Shown in pieces: positions 36,079 through 46,938 of a stretch of 64,000 nucleotides of DNA (its first letter is position 1; each line of letters opens with the position of its first letter). This stretch comes from Anisodus tanguticus (Eukaryota > Streptophyta > Magnoliopsida > Solanales > Solanaceae). Location: contig CM067555.1 of NCBI GenBank assembly GCA_034509755.1, forward strand, positions 8,626,142 through 8,690,141. Reading direction: 5' to 3'. The notes below the pieces were generated by a model. That model searched no databases and was not told the origin of the DNA. It saw nothing but the letters and a program-made list of their open reading frames with translations. Made by a program: the position numbers and the translations under genes.

Positions 36079-39000
36079 ATGGCGAAGAAACGGAAGTCGC
36101 TGGCATCGAGTCTGGATGAGGTGGATCGAACGATGTATTCGACGTTTTGTAGCGCAGCGAATTCGCTTTCACAGCTTTATAGTCAGGCTATGAACCAACA
36201 GAAGCTTTCCTTTCAGGCCGGTGAACGCCATGGCTTGGTATTCATTTATTTATTTTTGTTTGGTTAATTAATTGATTGATTTTGGATTTTTGTTAATTTG
36301 TTTGTTTTTGTGGCTTTTTATGTTTACATTTGATTGATTGAGCAAAAGAGAAAGTAACAAAGACTTGTTTGATAAATGCTGATATGATGGAATTGTTGTT
36401 TCTGTGTATTTTCGAGACTTGAGGTTTTAGCATGGAGAATTAGAAGTATATTGGATAAAAACATACATGAACTATCCTTTTTTCGCGAGTTTCACACCTC
36501 AACTATCCGTTGTTCCCTTTTCCTTTATGAACTATCACCATCTATGTATTAAAACACACCTTAACCTCAACTATCAGTTGTTCATTTCAGGTAAAAAATG
36601 GACAACTGATAGTTGTGTGTTTTAATATGGTGATAGTTCATGTAGGAAAAAGGAATAACTGATAGTTGAGATGTGAAACTCGTGGAAACGCGATAGTTCA
36701 GGTGTGTTTTTGATCATTAAGTCTATAATTATTTTTTATATGGAAAACCTCAATACCGAACCCCATCCCTATCCAGAGTGTAACAGTGGGGTTTTCAACT
36801 TTGGTTTAACCCCTAACCTCATGGTTGAAGGTAGAGGGTCCTTACCACAGCTAACCAGTCCGAGTTAGCTGGCCTAACCCCAGTTGGCCCACAGGTTTGG
36901 AATTTGGGGAAGTATGAGTCCGCCCCTTTACCCGTACACTTATATACTAGGCTCTTTGTCAGCGGCCAGTTCGAACGCGTGACATATGTCCTATTGCATA
37001 TCTCGCGGTTCATCCTTAACCCTGAACTAGAGCCCCAATGACACCTCACTTGTCAAGAAATGTACATTTCAATTAACTTTAATAATGTTGTTTGAATATG
37101 CCATTAACAAGTGAATGATAGCCTAAGAGGGACTCAGTTTCTCTTCATTCTGGTGTTTAAAAGAAGTGAAGTGGTTTGTATCTGAATGATTCAGCTCTAA
37201 ATGTTTTGAACGATTGCGAATACTTGGAGAGCTGATGTAAGGTATGAATGATGGGGCTAAGTTCTTTGCTTAGTTGTTTTCGGTGCGTCTGCTTTTCTCA
37301 ATAGGAATTTTATTGATGTCTGCAATTGTTGTATCAGAATGGTCGACTGGATAAGCTCGATAGACATCAAGTAAAAATCTTGTACTAATAGCCTCATTTC
37401 TTGGTGATAGCTAATGCCCTTTAGTCACATTTAGATATTTATTATTTTCTGGAATGATGTAAACGTTTGTTCTTAGCTTGAGTTATATGTACCATGTCTA
37501 TGGCAACTATACTTTTTGTTCTTTGGCTTAAAAAGATTCTTTGAGTCTTTAATTGGGGATTTATTAGGTACAGTTGGTCTAATTTTGCAGTTTCATCTGG
37601 TAACCAAAAATTATCTGTTTGCTGGAGTATCTATAAAACACTGAATAGAAAGTGGCCAGAAACTGGTTATTTCTGTTGGTTCAAAAGTTTTCGAATTGGT
37701 TTGTTGTTCTCTTTGCTGAACTTTCTTCTTCTAACACCAAATTCTCAAGCTTTTGATGTTTGTCACGTTCAGTAATTACAATTTATATCCAAAGATTAGA
37801 ATGATTGAGCCTTGAAATTGTAAAACTACAACTACTACAACAACAACATACCCAGTGCAATCCCACAAGTAGGGTCTGGGGAGGGTAGGATGTACGTAGA
37901 CCTTACCCCTACCTTTGTGATAAGGTCTCTTGTAAAACTATGTTTTGATAATGTTTCGATCTCTTTCGGAGCCCATGCTGCAGGCTTGTATAACGTCACC
38001 TTTGCAGTTGCATGAAGTAAGAGTTCATTGATTGATTTGATGCAAACAGTGAGAATAATAACCATTTTTTTATAACCGTGGTGTCTGCGCTAGCTTGTGC
38101 GCACCTCGACTAATTCCACGGGATACCTGCCACCAAGGCTAGGAAGAATAATAACCATTATCATTGGTCGATTTTATATAGGTAGTTAAGAAGACCAAAC
38201 CACGAGAAGGAAGGAAGCAGTGGCTGGTTAATATATGTGAAGACACGTGGGGAGGAGTATGGAAGGGGAAAGCATGCACATGATTAACTCAGTTGGAGTT
38301 TGCAAGAAAGGGATCAAAAGAACCATATAAAAGTAACTGGAAGAAGCAAAGGCAGAAATTATAGGTAAACAGGGAAAATAAGAAAGGTGAACAATTTTAA
38401 CATACTTAGGATAGCTTTTTGTTGAAGAAACTAAGTAATGGATGACAAGAGATGGAAGAGGATGCTGGAAAATCCGTAAATGCTAAAGTTGTACCTTAGA
38501 TTGCATTTGCCCGTAGCATGAAATAAGATGTCATTGATTGGTTTTGATGTGAAGAATGAAAATAATAACCAGACATCAATAGAATTTCGATAGGCAGTTC
38601 AAAAGACGAACCAACAGAGAAGGAAAAATGGTAGAAGGTAATAGCAGGTATTGATAGCAAAGAGTAGAAGGTAGTTTGTAGGCAGAAAATAGAAGGAAAG
38701 AATCAGTGGGTGATTTATATACATGAAGAGGTATATTTGTGTAGAAACAAGCAGCGGCTTTACTGAGAAGTTGGGGGAGGAGTATGGAAGTGGAAAACAT
38801 GCACATGATGCACTCAACTGTAATGATTCCCTTGAAAGAAAAGACTAGAGAGAACCAAAATATAAGTCCTTAACCCCCCCCCCCCCCCCCCCCCTTATAA
38901 AAGATAAAATAATAAACAAATAGAAGTATCTAAGAAGAAAATGCAGAGGATAAGGGTAATAGGAAAGAGAATGAATGGTGAAAAATTGCTATGTTATTAG

Positions 39001-42000
39001 GACTATGTAAATTACTTAAGGCACTGACAGTAGATTGGAAGTGTGAAGTTGGGGAAAGCCTAAAATGCTAAGGATGTCATTGAGTATCCATTGTCATTAT
39101 TAGCTTTCCGATAGATTGTTTATAAGTCGTGGGTGGTAATATGCATGAGAGATATATGTTGTACCAAAAGAAGTTGAGGCTTAGATAAGTTGGAGAAGGA
39201 ATATGGCAGGGAAATGCATGCATGGGATGCCCTTAGCTGGAATATTCTCGGAAGGGAGGGTTCCAAAAGGCAATATCTCGAAGATCTTCCAAGGGCAAAA
39301 GAAGAAAGATAAAAGACAACTAGAAAAGAAAAAAGGAAAAATAAACGGGATAAGAATAAAGGTAAAAGACAATTGAAGAATGGTTGTTTATCGAAGCGAC
39401 TACATAATGGGTGATAGGAGATGGTAGAAGAAAGTTGAAAATCCGCGAGGGTCGTTTGGTTCATGTACTAGTTACATTGGGCTTATGATGAATGGAATGT
39501 TTATGCCGTGAATAGTAATAAAAGGATTATTGTAGGGATTGTTATGCGGTGGATAATAATACATGAATTTATATGTAGAAATTACCTACTTTAAAATCAT
39601 TTTGTTTTTAAAACTTTTAATCTCTGTTTGTACACGTTTTCTTATTCCACATAATCCCGCATAATATAATACTTTGTATGTTCTAGTATATGTGACACTA
39701 TTTCATTATTAGTCTATTTCAATAGAAGGGCACATTTCTATATTTGAGAACAATTTAACTTTAAACTGTCCATTTTACTCTTTATGAGATGTTTTTATAG
39801 CCACACAAATGTTGTGACATGTTTAAGATCACAAGTTCCAAAATTGTTTTATAGCCATACAAATAGTATGTCATGTTTGCGATTAGAAGTTCAAAAGTCT
39901 CCCTTTCTTTCTTAAGGTGCCGAGTCAAACTACGTCGCGTAAATTGGAATAAGCATGGGCGGATCTATGGTATAGGCGGATCTATGGTATAGGCGGATCT
40001 AGGGTATAGGGTGTGGGTTCCAGGAACTCAGTAACTTCTGCGCATACGTTCTATTTATATTGGGAAATCTATTAAATGTATAAGAAGTATTAGTTGGGAA
40101 CCCAGTAACAAAGTAGGCTCTTGGTTCAACGGCATAATGGAACCTTCTTAAGCTTTGATGCCCTCCTTAACGAGGGTTCGATTGCCCCCGGGCACTTTAA
40201 AGCACATTTTTATTATTATATACTAACTTCACTTTTGCTTTTCTTACAAAACACCACACAGACCTTAGGCCTTTATTTTGTCCTCATTTGTTTTTTAAAT
40301 TGAGATCTTTGGGAACCCATAAACTTCAAATCCTGGATCCGCCTTTGCATTTAAAACTAAAACGTCCATAAGCATTTTGGGGTCGTTTGGTTGAAAGTGT
40401 TAAAAAAATAATCTCAAGATAAATTTTTGCGTAAAATAATACCGTGTTTGATTTGAGGGATTAGAGAAAATAATTCATGCATAACTATATGCAGTGTTGA
40501 CTTGGTCGTATAATAAAGAAATAATGCCCGCATTTGGTTGACAGTATAATACTCTCACTAAGTTATGCGAGAATTTAGGTACTCACTCCCCAGGGGCGGA
40601 TCTAGGATTTGAAGTTTATGGATTCCCAAAGATCTCAAATTAAAAAGAAAAAAGGACAAAATAAAGGCCTTAAAGTTAAAAAGAAAAAAGGATAAAATAA
40701 AGGCCTTAAAGGCTTGCGTGGTGTTTCGTAAAGAAAAGCAAAAGTGAAGATAGTATGAGCCCGTTTGGATGGGCTTATGGCTTTCGACTTGTAAGCCATA
40801 TGTTAGGAATTATAATTTTTGGCTTATTTTGGTTTAAAAACAAGTTCTTCAAAACACTTTTTTATTTTACCCAAACACTGCAAAAGTGCTTAAAAGCTAA
40901 TTTGGCTTAAAAGCACCTAAAACAAGCCTATCCAAGCCGGCTCTATATAATAGTAATAAAAATGTCTTCATTTTAAAGTGTCCGAGGGGATCAAACACTC
41001 ATCAAGGAGGGCAGCAAAGCCTAAGCAGGTTCCATTTTACCGTTGAACCAAGAACCTACTTTGTTACTGGGCTCCCAATTAATACACATTTAATGGAATT
41101 CTCAATACATAAATACAAGGTATGCGCAGAAGTTACTGGGCATCCCACACTCTAGATCCGCCCCTGTTTTAAATGTTAAACGATGCTTGCAGCTTGTTGA
41201 ATGCTAATCTCTTTGCTACCCGATACATTTTTCTTCAATCCCATCCTCTGGACTGAGCTTTAGTTCGTTTAAGATATTGAACTTGATTGTAGCCAAAGAA
41301 ATATATAACCATCACAAATTCAGTTTGAAAATCTGTTCGGGTTGAATAGCATCTTCAGCCCTTAGTTGGCCTACTAAGAGATTAGATAAATAAAATTGAA
41401 TAGCAGCTGTGGAAGAATGATATACATTGTTGTAGTCAAAAGCTTTGTGGCGTATAATGATGCACCTGGTCAGTGAAGAATAGATCATGGAAAAGTAATT
41501 CATTATTTTGTTCCTTGCTTATGTGTACAATGGTACTTATGTTTTCATTTGTTTGCAGCATTTTCTGGTCTTCTCTGTTCTCAAATTTATGCATCAAGAA
41601 AAGCAAGATTCGAAGAATTAATACCTCAGTTTTAATTTGCTTGTAGATTGGACTTGGTGGTAACTGATAATTATATCCCAAACTGAACAATATAATTATG
41701 CCTTTAGAGCTAGGAGCGTGCAAGTACATTTCGTTTCTAAGCTTTTTATGCCTTGTGCTTATTAAGGTTTCCTGATGTTTTCGCTGTTAGACATTTTGTA
41801 TTGTTATGTTTTAAAGTGAATTATCTAGTTAGATTGTGGGGGTTTAGTTTCCAATGAATCGTGAGATTTATTTTTGACCTGATACAACATGTCTTTATAG
41901 GAAAAAATGTATCAATGGATCTTGAGGCAACAAGAGGGAGGATCCAGAGTAACAACTGCTGACATGATGAACTACCTGCAGGTTCTTTTTTCTGTCATCT

Positions 42001-45000
42001 CATCCTGGCAACTCTTAGGTTGATTTCTCTGATTTACCTTTTATGTGTAAAGTTCTTTATCTGCTCAGAAAATAGGTTGTGAGATTTGTTCTTTTGTTAG
42101 GAGCGGTATGATCCATGAAGCTAGATGTTTGAGATGTTCTAGTCCATTGATTTCTATTTGTGCTCAGGTTCCTTCTATAGTGGAAACTCACTCCTTTTCC
42201 ACTGGAAATTGGGTAGACCTAGGAATTAATCTTTCTTGGGGGATTCAAAACTAAAACAGACTGATTATTAGAATAAGAAAGGGCAGGAGCTGCACGAAGC
42301 ATCTCGCGTTCACACAGGGTTCGGGAAGGGCCGCGCCTCAACGGAATAACAACAACAACATACCAAGTGAAATCCCACAACGTGGGGTCTGGGGAGGGTA
42401 GAGTGTACGCAGAACTTAGCACAAACAAAGCGGCAAAGCACTTGCACAAACAAAGCAAGTGAAACGGTCAGGTCCGAACAAGAAATTTAAAGCAGTATGA
42501 AAATGCTATCAAAATCGAATAAGTCATGCTAGCGCATTCTGAAAAAAGAAGCAGTAACTAACGCAGGTACATAAGATAAACAAAGTACCATAATGAACAC
42601 AACAACAGAAATCAAACACTACTATAAAGACATACTGCGCCTACTAGTATGATAGGCTAAGTGGACCTACAATAATAACACTACAATTAACAATTTGTAA
42701 GTAGGACTACGTTCGACTACCTAATACCCTTCTACCCTAATCCGTGTCCTCCGCACCCCCCTTATCTAAGGTCATGTCCTCAGTAAGTTGCACCTGCGCC
42801 ATATCCCGTCTAATCACCTCTCCCCCATACTTCTTCGGCCTATCTCTACCCCTTCTTAACCCGTCCATTGCCAACCTCTCACACCTTCGCACTGGGGCAA
42901 GAGAAGAGAAACATATTCGTGATGAAATAGAGGAGATAGAAACTGGCTTGAACTTCATTTGGCGCACAAACTGCTCAGTTGATAGAATCTGCCAATCTGG
43001 TGACTCACTGCCCACCATCAGTAAGCATCCTAATTTACTGTTGCTCACCATGGTGTGGCCGCTAAGCTATCCTCCTTTTCAGAGTTCATATGCTTGAAAT
43101 GCATCAGTTTTATGCTCCCACCTTATCTCAGTGATTTCTATCTCTCCACTAAAAGTAACACTAAATTCATCAATTTACTCGGAAAGCTCCTAACTTACCT
43201 TTTTATGCACAATACTGTGACCTTCACCTACCAGCTAGTGGGAATATATAATTAGCGTCCAAATTGAGCCTATTTTCTTGTATTTCTTTTTTGAGAAGGA
43301 TTGTAGTTCACCTGAAATCTTACTCAACCTTCCTCGTCATGAAAATACCACAAAATGATTATCAACACTATGTTATGTACTATTGTGCATTCTCAATTGA
43401 GAATACCTCTTGTATTATGGAGCTCTCCTATTATCGAAGAAATTACACTTTTTTGTTGATAATCGAGAAAACCCCGAGGGCGCGACACACAATTAGAAAC
43501 TCGGTGATAAATGGGCCGCCATTTTACTATTTGTCACTTAAATACCAAGCTTTTGTCTAAACACACAGGTGACGGGTTCGGCCGAATCCAGTAGTTTCCG
43601 TTCAAGCAGTGTATCATTCTAAAATCCAGAACCCATAAAGTTGAAATACTTGTTCCGCCGCTGGTCGTGCTGCCAGTCCACATGTTGCTCTCTTACCACT
43701 ACATTAAAGCTCCCCCCAAAAAAAAATAAAAATACAACAATAACATACCTAGTATAATCCCACCAGGTGGGGTCGGGGGAAAGGAGTAAGATGATACGAT
43801 AGAGGAAAGTGGAATCAACGGGGAGTGGAGACTCGAGATAATTTGCTTGCTTAAAAGTTGCCTTCCTCTGTAGACTAGATGCTAAGTTTTCCATCTAATT
43901 GCTGCTGTTCTGTCATTTTGGCACCGGCTTAGTGCAAAAACTAGTTAAGGCCTTATAAATTTAACCCCCCGCCCAACACAAGAAAAAGGAAGAAACTCAT
44001 GCTTAACTTTTATTCAGAGCAACCTCTGTTCTTCCAATAAGGTTTAAGGGTGTAGTATCTCCCGGTTGGAGAATTTCAGAAAACATGAGAATGAAGATAT
44101 CAGACTTCAGATGGTTTCACTGGCTCCAGACCTGCTGTTTGATCAGCTACATGTTAGCACTTCATCTTTTTATCTGGACTTTCTCTATAAAGTTTGCCTA
44201 AATCTAGTTTCTCCAAAGTGGTTAATGACTGACTCGGTGAAGAATATTTCACTTTCGCTGTGGTTACGTGAGAAACTTGTATTGTTTTACATTAATGGAT
44301 TATACTGTCCTTGCTGAATGACATGATCCTAGCTTTCTTGGAATTTCTCAAGCTATGAATATATGGTGTGTATGGTACCGATATGTTTATAGTAGATAAA
44401 GCCTACTGATGTTTGGACAATTCATGTACATATTTGATATGGCATGGACATTTGGACCAGAAAAGATTTGAGACAGCAAATAATTTGAGCTAGTTATGGT
44501 TAAAATCTGATTTTCTTCAGTTATAATGGTTTATATGCTTGTGTTTTCAAGAACTTTTTAAAATTGTGAATGAGCTTGAATGTGTTCTGCATGTGGTTTT
44601 CATGTTACAGTCTATTGATCTAATTGACTTCAAAGAAATGCTTTATTGAGATAAGATGATTGCTGATGATAGATTTGGAAGTGTCTTTTTTAGCTTTTAA
44701 TTTCGTTTCTTCTGCAATATGTTCATTATGATCATTTGATTTTTAAGAGAAACAAGCGGCTTTTCAGCTTTATTGTGATGGTGCTCCGTGCTTCTCGTGC
44801 TCTTTGAGATACTTCCTTCTAATTCTCTCCATTTGCCTACTTTTTTGATTGGGACTCTCTATTTGCCTACTATTACTTGAAGAGTACATGTGAGTGCATG
44901 TCTTATTTAAATTTATCAGGTACTGAAAAAGACGTCTTTCAATAAATTATTAAAATCTTTTTGCAAGTAATTCGTGAGATCATGCACCTCTGAACCTTTG

Positions 45001-45677
45001 TTATAATGGAAAAGTAGTACCCTAGTTGATGATAGTTTTCCTGTGCGTAAGAAGCTGATAGTTTTCCTGTGCGTAAGAAGCTGATTTCTTACTGTGCTGA
45101 TACTGAATTGAAAATTATGTGGAGGTTGCGGAACATGTTTTCCCTAGTTTTCCTGTTTTCATCCTTTTCTGGTTGCCATCTTCAGTAAATGATTGGTCAT
45201 AATAATCCGAGACACCCTCTACTTTTTTTGACATTTGGATCTGTTTTGTGCGTCTGAAAGTGCATTTACTGATCTTATCAGTCGGAACTGGACTGTAGTG
45301 GAGAGGACCATTCAATGTCGCCTAGACCACCGCAGAACCAGCATTTTCAACCAATGCATTTTGCAAATTCAGGCTTCCCAGTCTCTTCAGGTGCAATTGG
45401 TGTAGCAGCTCCAGGACATGGCATACGATCAGAACATGATCCGCAATCGAAGAATTATGTTTTCTCAAATGCTCTTTCAAGCCCTGTTCGGCAAAGCCTG
45501 CAGAATTATCAAGTTGCTCAAGGAGGTTACATTTTAAACAACGTTCAGCCTTCAAATGGAACAAGAAACAACGAAACGAACCTCCACCACCAAAATAGGG
45601 ATTCCAATAGCTGTAACTCTGCTGATGCGTCCATGGATATGCATTCTGATAGCCCAGGTCATGATTTTACTTACTGA
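36079..45677 (+). CDS. Conserved plant protein of unknown function, 211 aa, three exons
   Basis: Exons 36079-36237, 41901-41981 and 45282-45677 (stop included) join in phase 0 with GT/AG borders into 211 codons. Exon 1 gives MAKKRKSLASSLDEVDRTMY and SAANSLSQLYSQAMNQQKLS; exon 2 EKMYQWILRQQEGGSRVTTA; exon 3 is Ser/Asn/Gln-rich and low in order (MSPRPPQNQHFQPMHF, NYVFSNALSSPVRQSLQNY, SMDMHSDSPGHDF). The basic MAKKRK start could be a nuclear signal (inference). I recognise the family as widespread in plants; relatives carry inconsistent automatic names such as 'holocarboxylase synthetase', which the sequence does not support: no biotin-ligase motif is present. No break is seen and the start is the first ATG after a G-box region. 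Introns of 5,663 and 3,300 bp are full of repeats. Confidence 0.88.
36453..36715. mobile_element. Long-hairpin MITE (263 bp)
   Basis: Nearly the entire length folds back: the left arm begins GGATAAAAACATACATGAAC and the right end, inverted, GATCAAAAACACACCTGAAC. Matching blocks GAGTTTCACACCTCAACTAT, ATGAACTATCACCAT and AACTATCAGTTGT follow. The superfamily is not determined; a target duplication is not evident. Confidence 0.85.
36740..37050 (-). mobile_element. Possible tRNA-like SINE
   Basis: The minus strand reads GGGGCTCTAGTTCAGGGTTA (box A-like TAGTTCAGGG) followed about 60 bp on by CGCGTTCGAACTGG (box B-like). It is more GC-rich than the surrounding intron. No target duplication found. 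Confidence 0.4.
37829..37929 (-). mobile_element. RTE/SINE 3'-tail stub with 11-bp target duplication
   Basis: Plus strand starts with CAACAACAACATACCC and contains GGGTCTGGGGAGGGTAGG, the reverse of the LINE tail at 24978. TTGTAAAACTA flanks it at 37818-37828 and 37930-37940. Confidence 0.85.
38067..38144 (-). mobile_element. Truncated SINE with 15-bp target duplication
   Basis: Plus strand begins with a T-rich tail and GTGGTGTCTGCGCTAGCTTG, then CGACTAATTCCACGGG, a common Solanaceae SINE body (recalled). AGAATAATAACCATT is exact at 38052-38066 and 38145-38159. Confidence 0.85.
38874..38894. repeat. C homopolymer, 21 nt
   Basis: Uninterrupted C run inside intron 1, within the second unit of the triplication. 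Confidence 0.9.
39958..40350 (-). mobile_element. hAT-like non-autonomous element, copy 1
   Basis: Ends GGCGGATCTAGG / CCTGGATCCGCC. The interior (TTTGATGCCCTCCTTAACGA, ACTTCACTTTTGC, TTAGGCCTTTATTTTGTCC) is the inverted equivalent of 40591-41166. The first end carries three GGCGGATCTA words in tandem (39959-40010). hAT assignment rests on the GGGGCGGA-type end. Confidence 0.75.
40591..41166 (+). mobile_element. hAT-like non-autonomous element, copy 2, carrying a nested MITE
   Basis: Terminal inverted repeat CAGGGGCGGATCTAGG / CTAGATCCGCCCCTG. Homologous in reverse to 39958-40350 apart from the nested insertion 40757-40943 and a short duplication of the AAGGCCTTAAA part (40665-40710). Flanks do not show an 8-bp duplication. 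Confidence 0.8.
40757..40943. mobile_element. Nested MITE, 187 bp, with 3-bp TAT duplication
   Basis: Ends GAGCCCGTTTGGATGGGCTT and, inverted, AAGCCTATCCAAGCCGGCTC. The homologous unfilled site in copy 1 (near 40215-40235, reverse strand) reads GTATATAAT, while the filled site reads GTAT...TATATAAT, so TAT (or TA) was duplicated. Confidence 0.85.
42283..42345. mobile_element. SINE fragment
   Basis: AGCTGCACGAAGCATCTCGC and GGGTTCGGGAAGGGCCGC match a common Solanaceae SINE body (recalled). It is cut at the start of the LINE at 42347. Confidence 0.6.
42347..42900 (-). mobile_element. 5'-truncated RTE-type LINE
   Basis: On the minus strand: APVRRCERLAMDGLRRGRDR, PKKYGGEVIRRDMAQVQLTE and DMTLDKGGAEDTD, then the 3' untranslated region and a tail that shows as AACAACAACAACATACC on the plus strand. 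The homologous end of the LINEs at 24398 and 34294. No clear target duplication. Confidence 0.88.
43733..43790 (-). mobile_element. LINE/SINE 3'-tail stub
   Basis: Plus-strand ACAACAATAACATACCTAG then CCACCAGGTGGGGTCGGGGG is a diverged copy of the RTE tail. Borders uncertain. Confidence 0.55.
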
Positions 45678-46323
45678 AGTAGTCTGTAAATAGAATGTTT
45701 CAGGAGTTGCTTGTCATGCCGTGGTATTCAAGCAGCAAGGTCAGGTTGATTGATTATCGTGTGTTGCAGCTGTTTTCAAGGAGCAAATACATTGTTGAAT
45801 TGGGTCTTTGATTCAGAGATTGAAAGGTGCGTTCGTGTTGGCTCGAAGATCGTCATTATGTAGACATTCACATGTGCTCTTACGTAAAATGCAATGTGAT
45901 GGGCACAATACTTGCAGAATACACTGTTGTTTCTGTTGAACTAGTTAGTTCTTTTCGGTCTTCTTTGTGGAGTGTTTCTTTAGTAGGTATAAATATATAT
46001 GATTGCGCTCATTTGTCGTGACCTTCGATTGCATATGTTTTCTTTTTCAAATCAACATACTGGCATCTTTGCCTAGACCCTTTTTTCCAATGATTCTCCA
46101 AGTTGTCAGAATGTGAATAGAAATGAACTCCCTCAGTAGTCGGTACTAAAGGGAAAATTGAGCATTACCAGAAAACTTTGACCGAGCTCCTGAATCAGGT
46201 TTTCAGCTCAGACCCTTACGCTCCTTTCCACTTGGGGTGGGATACATTTTCTCCAATGAGGAAAAATGTACCCAAGTTGTAAAGTATAAGCTTCTACGAT
46301 GTATCGACTTTAGAGCTTTAGTA
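45678..46323. other. 3' flank of the gene at 36079
   Basis: Probably includes the 3' untranslated region. No canonical AATAAA close to the stop codon was noticed. No other feature. Confidence 0.4.
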
Positions 46324-46554
46324 GGCCCGGGCGACTGTTTACCAAAAACATAGATCTCTGAAAGTCGTAAGACCATGTATGGGGGCTGACACCTGCCCAG
46401 TGCCGATAAGGGATGTATGGATTCTCGAGAAGAGAGGAGCCGTAGTGGTTCCCCCCGGACCGCTCGGATCCCACACGAGTGAATCGAAAGTTGGATCTAC
46501 ATTGGATCTCACCCGAATCACCCCATCTATCCTCAGGAGCAGTTTGGTTTCAAA
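46324..46554. other. Nuclear insertion of plastid rRNA-operon DNA (NUPT), two joined pieces
   Basis: 46324-46405 matches plastid 23S rRNA in sense orientation (AGGCCCGGGCGACTGTTTAC, GTCGTAAGACCATGTATGGG, CCTGCCCAGTGCC). 46406-46554 matches the plastid trnI-GAU region, intron side, in antisense orientation (GGGATGTATGGATTCTCGAG, AAAGTTGGATCTACATTGGA, CACCCCATCTATCCTC). In plastid DNA these parts are separated and not in this relative orientation. Several substitutions show it is not plastid contamination. Identification is from memory of the conserved operon. Confidence 0.88.
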
Positions 46555-46787
46555 AGAACCTTTGGCCAAACTATACATTAATCAATATTGTAAGTTAGAA
46601 TATTCCAACGTCTAGCGTGGCAATTTTAAACCTGTTATATTTTTCGTCTTCAAAACTTGCCTGTATAACAAGAACCTGATTCCCTCTTTACAAATTTGGA
46701 TCTTAGCCCACATCAGCTTGAAACAAACCCAATGGGAAATGTTTAGGTTACAAGCTCCTTGCTACTAAAAATTTTACCCGCTTTAGT

Positions 46788-46930
46788 GAACAACATACCC
46801 AATGTAGTCTCACTGTAGGGTCTGGAGAGGGTAGATTGTACGCAGTTCTTACCCCTATCTTGGGAGGTAGAGAAGTTGTATTCGAAATACCTTCCTCGAG
46901 AGAAAGCAGGACAAAAAGGTCAGATAATCT
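46788..46930 (-). mobile_element. RTE/SINE 3'-tail piece
   Basis: Plus-strand AACAACATACCCAATGTAG, GGGTCTGGAGAGGGTAGA, then GGAGGTAGAGAAGTTGTATT, diverged from the LINE tail. The word GCTTTAGT at 46780-46787 and 46931-46938 may be its target duplication. Confidence 0.65.
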
Positions 46931-46938
46931 GCTTTAGT

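Larger units (their letters stand above)
38010..39480. repeat. Degenerate triplication of a ~0.5-kb unit
   Basis: Three successive units share the ordered words 'gaataataacca', 'ggaggagtatgga', 'gcatgcacatgatt' and 'gaaaatccg' (for example 38255, 38775 and 39195 for the second word). Units are diverged and the first holds the SINE at 38067. Confidence 0.65.
36238..41900 (+). other. Intron 1 of the gene at 36079
   Basis: 5.66 kb between GT and AG. It carries a hairpin MITE, a possible SINE, a LINE tail stub, a SINE fragment, a 0.5-kb triplicated segment, a C homopolymer, two inverted hAT-like elements and a nested MITE, each listed separately. 37060-37800 and 41170-41900 hold no recognised feature. 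Confidence 0.8.
41982..45281 (+). other. Intron 2 of the gene at 36079
   Basis: 3.3 kb between GT and AG. It holds a SINE fragment, a minus-strand LINE and a LINE-tail stub in 42283-43790. 43800-45281 has no recognised element. A direct duplication 'gatagttttcctgtgcgtaa' occurs at about 45029 and 45056. Confidence 0.7.

Noticed and set aside
36819..37049. 76-codon minus-strand open frame
   Set aside because: Lies in the possible SINE with no family match.
42737..43097. Overlapping open frames on both strands in intron 2
   Set aside because: One is the RTE LINE C terminus running into flanking DNA, the other is its antisense shadow.
46324..46405. Functional rRNA gene
   Set aside because: Only about 80 bp of 23S sequence with substitutions, joined to an unrelated plastid fragment; it is an insertion relic.
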